The position numbers were made by a program, and so were the translations under genes. Shown here in pieces: positions 5,798-10,468 of a stretch of 10,468 nt of DNA. Under the pieces are notes generated by a model. It did not search any database and was not told where the DNA came from. It was given only the letters and a program-made list of their open reading frames with translations. This DNA comes from Chloroflexota bacterium (GTDB lineage: Bacteria; Chloroflexota; Anaerolineae; Caldilineales; Caldilineaceae), in assembly GCA_003577005.1 (NCBI GenBank), contig QEUW01000277.1, positions 1 to 10,468 on the forward strand, given 5' to 3'. Each line of letters opens with the position of its first letter. Position 1 is the first letter of the stretch.

Positions 5798-7138
5798 ATG
5801 TCAGCGCAACGACAGTTTTCACGGCGCAGGTTGCTACAAGTTCTTGGGGCGGGAAGCGCCGGTCTCGCCCTGGCGGCCTGTACGCCGGTGGCACCCCAGG
5901 CCGGACAAGCAGGAAGCGAGACGGCTGCAGAGAGTGAACTCAGCGTGCTGGTCTGCTGCTATGCCCCGCCCGACCTCGAAGTACGCAATCAGGTCAATGC
6001 TGATTTTGAGGCCGCCCGGCCCGGTGTCAGACTGGCGCAGGAGTTGCTGCCCGCCGGGCAAAACTATTTCGAGAAGCTCCAAACGCTGATCGCGGCCGGC
6101 ACCCCGCCTGATGTCTTTGATATGTGGGAAGGTTATGTGCAACCATACGCCGCCAACGGCGCCATTCTCAACCTGGACCCGTTTTTGGAATCCGACCCTC
6201 GTCTCAGCAAGGACGATCTTCTGCCCGCGGCCATTGATGGCGGCAGTTGGCAGGATCATCTCTATGCGCTGCTGATCGGTTTCATCCCCGGCCCGGTTTC
6301 GCTCTATTACAACATCGATCATTTTGACGAGGCTGGGGTCGCCGCACCGACCGCCGAGTGGCGCTGGGAGGATGTACACAGTGCCGCCCAGACCTTCACC
6401 CAGGATACCAACAGCGACGGCACACCCGACCGCTGGGGTGTGGCCTTTGACCTCTGGTTCGTCCCCTGGCTGCACTGGATCTGGTCCAACGGCGGCGATG
6501 TCTTCAACCGTGATGAGACGGCCTGTGCGCTGACCGATGCGCCAAGCGTCGAAGCGCTACAGTGGTGGGCAGATCTGGTCAATGTGGATAGACTGGCCCT
6601 GGCCCCGTCTCTGCTTGCTTCCATGCAGGGCGGGCTCAACGCCTTTCAGACCGGTCTGGTCTCTATGTACCTGGGCAACGCCTGGGATGTGGGCACGTTG
6701 AAGAGCGCCCAAGACCTCAACTGGAAGGCAGTCTTGTCTCCCACCGCCAACAACGGCAACCGCGTGTGGTACATGCACTTCCAGTGTTGGGCCATCTCCT
6801 CCCAGGCAGAGGCGCCCGATATCGCCTGGGAATATATTCGCGATTTTACCTTTGCTTATGAGCCGGCCATCCAGGAGATTGCGCCAACGATTCCCGGCAT
6901 CAAAGAGCTGTTGCCCTCCTTTGACAACGAAACCACGCGCGAACTGGGTTATCAACCGCTGCTCGACCTGGTCACCCAGCCCGGTATCCTGCGTATCCCC
7001 GGCGGCGGTGAAAAGTGGGACAAGATCAGCGGGCTGATCCAGGCTGAACTGGACCTGGTCTTCGCCGGCGAGAAGAGCGCGGCCGATGCCGCGGCGGCGG
7101 CCTGCCCCAAGGTGGATGAGGAACTGGCGCGGGCGTAA
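5798..7138 (+). CDS. ABC transporter sugar-binding lipoprotein (extracellular solute-binding family 1, Tat-type signal)
   Basis: A 446-residue solute-binding protein. The N-terminus has a twin-arginine stretch SRRRLLQ (8-14) and a lipobox LALAAC with the lipidated Cys at 28, followed by a low-complexity linker rich in A, G and E. The mature part has family-1 features: an early beta strand (SVLVCCYAPPD), a helix with FEAARPGVRL, YFEKLQTLIAAGTPPDVFDMWEGY, ANGAILNLDPFLE, YYNIDHFDEAGV, a Trp-rich segment around DRWGVAFDLWFVPWLHWIWSNGG, and a C-terminal helical region. It would be anchored outside the membrane and deliver a sugar or oligosaccharide to a CUT1-type permease. No permease genes lie next to it, which is unusual. 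AAGGAG at 5781-5786 sets the start at 5798; a GTG at 5744 lies inside the preceding hairpin and is rejected. Ligand unknown. Confidence 0.9.
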   Translation: MSAQRQFSRRRLLQVLGAGSAGLALAACTPVAPQAGQAGSETAAESELSVLVCCYAPPDLEVRNQVNADFEAARPGVRLAQELLPAGQNYFEKLQTLIAAGTPPDVFDMWEGYVQPYAANGAILNLDPFLESDPRLSKDDLLPAAIDGGSWQDHLYALLIGFIPGPVSLYYNIDHFDEAGVAAPTAEWRWEDVHSAAQTFTQDTNSDGTPDRWGVAFDLWFVPWLHWIWSNGGDVFNRDETACALTDAPSVEALQWWADLVNVDRLALAPSLLASMQGGLNAFQTGLVSMYLGNAWDVGTLKSAQDLNWKAVLSPTANNGNRVWYMHFQCWAISSQAEAPDIAWEYIRDFTFAYEPAIQEIAPTIPGIKELLPSFDNETTRELGYQPLLDLVTQPGILRIPGGGEKWDKISGLIQAELDLVFAGEKSAADAAAAACPKVDEELARA

Positions 7139-7149
7139 GTGAAAAGACA

Positions 7150-7227
7150 GAGATTGAGGAGATAGGGGAGATTGGCCGGTTGTGCCACTCTCTCAATCTC
7201 CTCAATCTCCAAAATCTAGAAAATCTC
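7150..7227. repeat. inverted repeat with a period-9 pyrimidine-rich repeat
   Basis: GAGATTGAGGAGAT (7150-7163) is exactly inverted at 7196-7209 across a 32-nt loop. The right arm belongs to a period-9 array: CTCAATCTC (7192-7200 and 7201-7209), CAAAATCTA (7210-7218) and GAAAATCTC (7219-7227). The top strand is thus purine-rich on the left and pyrimidine-rich on the right. No T-run follows, so it is not a typical terminator, though a hairpin in the leader of the next gene is likely. Confidence 0.75.
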
Positions 7228-7244
7228 TGGTACAAAAACGGCCT

Positions 7245-8939
7245 ATGCACTTCAACCGCTTCCCTCACCCTGACCACTGGCTACAAAACGCCGCTTCACT
7301 GGCTATGTCTGCCTTGCTGGCGCGGCTGGACTTGGCGCATGACGCCCGGCCTTTCTTCTGGATCGACCTGCGCCAGCAGCCGCCCCAGGCGTCCCATTCG
7401 TACTGGGACCGCTGTGATATTGCCGGTCGCTTTGTCGATGGCCTGGTGCTGGCGCGCCAGATGACCGGTCGCACCGACCACGTGGATGCGGAGATTCTGC
7501 TGCGCGATTTCCTCTGGGCGCAACAGGACCCGGAGGATGGTCTGTTCTACAATTGGGAAGGGGACAACCAGCCCAACGCCGAGATGAGCAAGTATCTGCC
7601 CGACCTGGACAGCAGCACCTTCCACCGCCACGTGGACCTGTTCTGTCAGCGTTCGCCGCTGTTGGCGATGACCACCCTGCTGGCGTTGGGCGATGAGTCG
7701 ATGCGCCCACGGCTGCAACAGATGGTGCGGGGTCTGTTGACTCTTGCCGAGCGGACGGGAGACGAACTGCGCTTCCCCACCTACCGCTGGGCGCGTGAGA
7801 TCCGGCCCGAGTGGGTGCAAGGGACGAACGCCCCGGAAAAGTGGCTGGGCTATCGCTATGCGCTTCTCACCGGTCTGGCGCGCTATGTGGAACTGGCCGA
7901 AGAGCCGGAGGCAGTCGACCTGGCGTTGGGTCTGGCTCGCTTCTATATGCGTCATGGTGATGTGCCACCCGATGGTCGTTTTGCTGCTAACACCCATTCC
8001 GGTGGGGTCTTGCCGGCGACGGTCGGGATCGCCCGGCTGGGCGTTTGGGCCGGTGATACGGAGATGGTGGCGTGGGCCAATCGGGTCTATCTGTGGGTGC
8101 GTGAGAACACACCTGAATTTGGTTTTCTGCTCGATGGGCTGGGGCTGGATGGCTTCTTTGCCGGCACCTGCGAAACCTGCGGCCTGGCCGACCTGGTCCA
8201 CCTGGCGCTGGTGCTGACCGAAGCGGGAGCCGGCGATCACTGGGATGATATCGAGCGCATCGCCCGTAACCAGCTATTGGAAAACCAGTACCGCCATCCC
8301 GACCGCATCCGCCAGCTCTATCCCGGTATCGCCGAGAATGTGCTGGCGATGATGCACGGCGGCTTTGAGTGTGCCGCCTATCCCAACCGGCTGCTGACCT
8401 GGGTGGGCGTCGAGGGTTGTTGCATCGGCGGCGGGATCCGGGCGTTGTACCTGGCCTGGCGCGGTGCCCTCACCGACCGGGATGGTGAAAGCTGGGTCAA
8501 CCTGGGTTTTTCGCGCACGACACCTGCCGTCCAGGTGATCGGCCACGAGCCGTGGCGCGGCCAGATCGATGTGCGTGCCCACGCACCACGGCAGGTGCAT
8601 ATCCGGGTGCCAGGTCACGCCGGACGGGCCCAGGTCCGCACGTTGATAGAGGGTCAAGATGCGGATGTAGGCTGGCAGGGGCCCTATGCGACCTTTGCGC
8701 TCCAGGCGGGGCAGACGGCAACCCTCTCTTATCCCTTGCCAGAATCCAACCGCAGCTATCAGATCGCCGGGCAGACCTATCAAGCTCGCTGGCGGGGCGC
8801 TACGATGGTGGAGATCCAGCCCACGGGTGAGGGGTATCCAACCTATCAGCGGCAGCACCTTTGGGCCGAAGACTCGAGCGCGGAAGCTGAGCCACCCCAG
8901 GTGGCCGAGACACCGGAGCCGGTGCCGTTCTTGTGGTAA
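7245..8939 (+). CDS. GH127-like glycoside hydrolase (beta-L-arabinofuranosidase-type, DUF1680 superfamily)
   Basis: A 564-residue protein with an (alpha/alpha)6-barrel style N-terminal two-thirds and a beta-rich C-terminal part (ESWVNLGFSRTTPAVQVIG, residues ~415-433, then QVHIRVPGHAG). The motif C309-E310-T311-C312 and the pair C392-C393 in EGCCIGGG match, by recall, the Glu-x-Cys and Cys-Cys that hold zinc and supply the cysteine nucleophile in GH127 beta-L-arabinofuranosidase (E338, C340, C417, C418). The spacing is also close, about 80 residues against 77. It has no signal peptide, so it would act on imported material. No clear ribosome site precedes 7245. A GTG at 7182 would add 21 residues encoded by the period-9 repeat (SQSPQSPKSRKS) and is considered unlikely. 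The acidic, Pro-rich last ~20 residues look disordered. L-arabinofuranose release is the leading guess; another sugar is possible. Confidence 0.7.
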   Translation: MHFNRFPHPDHWLQNAASLAMSALLARLDLAHDARPFFWIDLRQQPPQASHSYWDRCDIAGRFVDGLVLARQMTGRTDHVDAEILLRDFLWAQQDPEDGLFYNWEGDNQPNAEMSKYLPDLDSSTFHRHVDLFCQRSPLLAMTTLLALGDESMRPRLQQMVRGLLTLAERTGDELRFPTYRWAREIRPEWVQGTNAPEKWLGYRYALLTGLARYVELAEEPEAVDLALGLARFYMRHGDVPPDGRFAANTHSGGVLPATVGIARLGVWAGDTEMVAWANRVYLWVRENTPEFGFLLDGLGLDGFFAGTCETCGLADLVHLALVLTEAGAGDHWDDIERIARNQLLENQYRHPDRIRQLYPGIAENVLAMMHGGFECAAYPNRLLTWVGVEGCCIGGGIRALYLAWRGALTDRDGESWVNLGFSRTTPAVQVIGHEPWRGQIDVRAHAPRQVHIRVPGHAGRAQVRTLIEGQDADVGWQGPYATFALQAGQTATLSYPLPESNRSYQIAGQTYQARWRGATMVEIQPTGEGYPTYQRQHLWAEDSSAEAEPPQVAETPEPVPFLW

Positions 8940-9045
8940 GATAGGGCGGTCTTGTACCATATCCCCGGCTCCCAGAAGAAATTCTGACCGCCGCGGCCCC
9001 ATGAGTGATAGGGCAAGATCTGGGGCCAACAAAAGAGCGAATCAC

Positions 9046-9075
9046 TTGCTTTACTACCATCAACCCAACTATCAT
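9046..9075 (+). promoter_or_regulatory. possible promoter ahead of the Gfo/Idh gene, -10 box in the repeat array
   Basis: TTGCTT (9046-9051) lies 18 bp before TATCAT (9070-9075), which matches five of six bases of the -10 consensus. TATCAT recurs in every 15-bp unit, but only the first copy is well placed against the -35 box. The 223-bp gap after the GH127-like gene is the largest in the series, which fits an independent start. Confidence 0.3.
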
Positions 9076-9142
9076 CAACCCAACTATCATCAACCCAACT
9101 ATCATCAACCCAACTATCATCAACCCAACTATCATCAACCCA
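9058..9142. repeat. 15-bp tandem repeat, 5.7 units, before the Gfo/Idh gene
   Basis: CATCAACCCAACTAT is repeated five times without a mismatch (9058-9132), followed by the first ten bases of a sixth copy (9133-9142). It ends just before the AAAGGA ribosome site at 9146-9151. Absence of mismatches suggests recent expansion. The unit length is a multiple of three and contains no stop in one plus frame, but nothing supports translation. The rest of the gap (8940-9057) holds only a weak 7-bp inverted repeat (8945-8951 with 8986-8992). Confidence 0.95.
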
Positions 9143-9162
9143 CACAAAGGATGTGACGAACC

Positions 9163-10242
9163 GTGTCCACGATTCGACTAGGCTATGTCGGCTGCGGCTT
9201 TATGGCGCAAAAGGCGCATCTGCCCAATTTTGCCGCCACTGCGGGCTGCGAACTGGTTGCGCTGGCCGAAGTGCGCCAGGAGTTGGGCAAACGGGTGCAG
9301 ACCCGTTTTGGCATTCCCCGGCTCTACCCCCACCATGAGGCCATGCTGGCTGACCCAGAGATCGATGCGGTCGCCGTGTCGGCCGCCTTTGGCATCCAGG
9401 GCGAGATCGCACGCGATGCGTTGCTGGCCGGCAAGGATGTCTTTATGGAAAAGCCCATGGCGATCTCGCTGGCCCAGGCCGATGCGATTCTGGCGGCTGA
9501 AAAAACGTCGGGCCGGCGCCTCATGGTCGGCTACATGAAGCGGTACGACGCCGGCAACGAACTGGTGAAGACGAGAATCGACCACTACCGCACCAGCGGC
9601 GAACTGGGTCCTCTCACCTATGCGCGCAACCATGGCTTCTGCGGCGACTGGATCGCCGGGCTGGACACGCCACAGGACAAGAGCGACGAGCCCATGCCCC
9701 AGGCGCCCGTGGTCGGGCCGGAGTGGTTGCCGGCGGCTTATCTGAACCAGTATATCGGCTATCTTCAGCAGTACACGCACAACGTCAACTTGCTGCGCTG
9801 GTTCCTGGATGCAGGCGACGATGTGCGCGTGCGTACGGTTGATCTCGATAGCGACGGCTATACCGGCATCGTCATCTTCGACATGGCGGGAGTGCGCGCT
9901 GTGCTGGAAACGGGGCGCATCAGCCACTATCGCTGGGACGAGCATACGCAAATTTACTTTGGCGACGGCTGGGTCCAGACCTGGGCGCCGCCGCTATTGC
10001 TCAAACAGACGCCAGCCGAGGTAGAAATCTACCGCGCCGGCAAAGAACAGAGCTTCACCCGTTCCATCCCGCAGCCAGCCTGGTCGTGGAGTTATAAACG
10101 CGAGGTGGAGCACTTTATCCACTGCTTGCAGAGCGGAGAGCCATTCCGCTCCTCGGCTGCTGATACGTGCACCGACGTACGCCTGTTCGAGGAGATTTTC
10201 CGGCTGTACGTCCAACAGCAAGATGACAAGAGGATAGAATGA
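9163..10242 (+). CDS. Gfo/Idh/MocA family oxidoreductase
   Basis: A 359-residue NAD(P)-dependent sugar or cyclitol dehydrogenase of normal family length. The Rossmann domain has LGYVGCGFMA (6-15), acidic E36 after strand two, and DVFMEKPMA (92-100) with the conserved EKP at 96-98. The C-terminal sheet domain includes YMKRYD (124-129) and QQYTHNVNLLRWF (202-214), in which H206 takes the place of the usual catalytic histidine and N209 that of its partner. It is cytoplasmic. The start is GTG at 9163 with AAAGGA about 11 bases upstream; no nearer start fits. Members oxidise or reduce sugars, inositols and amino sugars, and many assist glycosidic bond cleavage through 3-keto intermediates, so substrate prediction is not safe. 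Its place after two putative glycosidases supports a role in handling released sugars. Confidence 0.9.
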   Translation: MSTIRLGYVGCGFMAQKAHLPNFAATAGCELVALAEVRQELGKRVQTRFGIPRLYPHHEAMLADPEIDAVAVSAAFGIQGEIARDALLAGKDVFMEKPMAISLAQADAILAAEKTSGRRLMVGYMKRYDAGNELVKTRIDHYRTSGELGPLTYARNHGFCGDWIAGLDTPQDKSDEPMPQAPVVGPEWLPAAYLNQYIGYLQQYTHNVNLLRWFLDAGDDVRVRTVDLDSDGYTGIVIFDMAGVRAVLETGRISHYRWDEHTQIYFGDGWVQTWAPPLLLKQTPAEVEIYRAGKEQSFTRSIPQPAWSWSYKREVEHFIHCLQSGEPFRSSAADTCTDVRLFEEIFRLYVQQQDDKRIE

Positions 10243-10252
10243 AGATCAGAAT

Positions 10253-10281
10253 TTGCGCAACCTACCCCCTTTCGGTATAGT
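10253..10281 (+). promoter_or_regulatory. promoter with predicted start at the downstream ATG (leaderless)
   Basis: TTGCGC (10253-10258) and TATAGT (10276-10281) are spaced by 17 bp; the -10 box matches five of six consensus bases. The usual start point, 6 to 7 bases past the -10 box, coincides with the A of the ATG at 10288. No ribosome site is present between 10243 and 10287, which agrees with a leaderless message. Confidence 0.5.
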
Positions 10282-10287
10282 TCCGCC

Positions 10288-10468
10288 ATGCCCACGCTCT
10301 ACCCGGATGCCGAAGCCCGCCGACGGACTGTGCTCGTGGTTGTGGTCAACAACGCCGAGGACCTGCGCCGCGCCGCGGCCGAGGGCTGGTATCGCATCCC
10401 GCAGCGCCGGGCGCCGCGCCGGATTGGCGCCGATTACCTGGCCTTTTACCAGACGGGCGCCTTCAAAG
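10288..10468 (+). CDS. conserved protein of unknown function, 3' end outside window
   Basis: The frame opens at ATG 10288 and stays open for 60 codons to the end of the window. The visible part starts MPTLYPDAEARRRTVLVVVVNN, by position residues 1-22, and continues with an EDLRRAAAEGWYRIP helix-turn, an arginine-rich RAPRRIG and DYLAFYQTGAFK. I recall similar WYRIP...RIGADYLAFYQT segments in uncharacterised proteins of Chloroflexota, but no function is known to me. The hydrophobic run VLVVVVNN looks like a buried beta strand rather than a membrane helix, being too short. It lies 45 bp after the Gfo/Idh gene but has its own promoter and no ribosome site, so it is probably a separate unit. Confidence 0.65.
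   Translation, partial: MPTLYPDAEARRRTVLVVVVNNAEDLRRAAAEGWYRIPQRRAPRRIGADYLAFYQTGAFK

Noticed and set aside
7182..7244. Upstream GTG start for the GH127-like protein, adding 21 residues
   Set aside because: The added part is made of period-9 repeat codons with no family match; kept only as a low-probability alternative.
8945..8992. 7-bp inverted repeat as terminator after the GH127-like gene
   Set aside because: The loop is 34 nt, the stem is short and no T-run follows.
9058..9142. CRISPR-like array
   Set aside because: The copies are directly adjacent with no unique spacers and the unit is only 15 bp; no cas genes are near.
8686..9156. A reading frame encoding repeated NYHQP pentapeptides
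   Set aside because: It overlaps the GH127-like gene in another frame, has no ribosome site, and is open only because the 15-bp repeat is a multiple of three.

Overview
The window is about 60 percent GC, densely coded, and shows nothing plasmid- or phage-like. Codon use, protein style (an orphan lipoprotein sugar-binding protein, a WbsX/GH99-like protein, an S9 peptidase, a Gfo/Idh oxidoreductase) and gaps filled with short tandem repeats suggest a filamentous Chloroflexota of the Caldilinea/Anaerolineae type. That placement is inference from recall, with no marker gene in view.

Layout. At the left edge is the 3' end of a plus-strand gene (2-397) for an alpha/alpha-toroid (squalene-cyclase/prenyltransferase-like) protein. 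It converges on a two-gene minus-strand unit: an SDR dehydrogenase (2363-1569) followed by a COG3618-type amidohydrolase/sugar lactonase (1452-598). Between the convergent genes lies a 129-bp palindromic element (472-600) that looks like a MITE inserted at the TA of the lactonase stop codon. From a divergent control region (2364-2541) a plus-strand series runs right: S9 prolyl-oligopeptidase-like peptidase (2542-4392), WbsX/GH99-like glycosidase (4483-5739), Tat/lipoprotein sugar ABC substrate-binding protein (5798-7138), GH127-like beta-L-arabinofuranosidase-type protein (7245-8939) and Gfo/Idh/MocA dehydrogenase (9163-10242). A further conserved protein starts at 10288 and runs off the end; its promoter predicts a leaderless mRNA.

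How the genes may work together. The set looks like a carbohydrate-scavenging locus. The binding protein is the only product with an export signal; both putative glycosidases and the peptidase lack one. This suggests that oligosaccharides are captured outside, imported by a permease encoded elsewhere, and cut in the cytoplasm. The SDR and lactonase would oxidise a released sugar (an L-fucose or L-arabinose type sugar is the best guess) to its acid, and the Gfo/Idh enzyme would act on another sugar or derivative. No regulator, permease or ATPase gene is in view.

Non-coding structure is unusually rich. It comprises the MITE-like palindrome, a 13-bp perfect inverted repeat between SDR and lactonase, a strong hairpin just before the binding-protein gene, and three unrelated short tandem repeats (periods 16, 9 and 15) in three of the four gaps of the plus-strand series. 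No gene-free stretch exceeds 300 bases. No tRNA, rRNA, CRISPR or complete insertion sequence was found.
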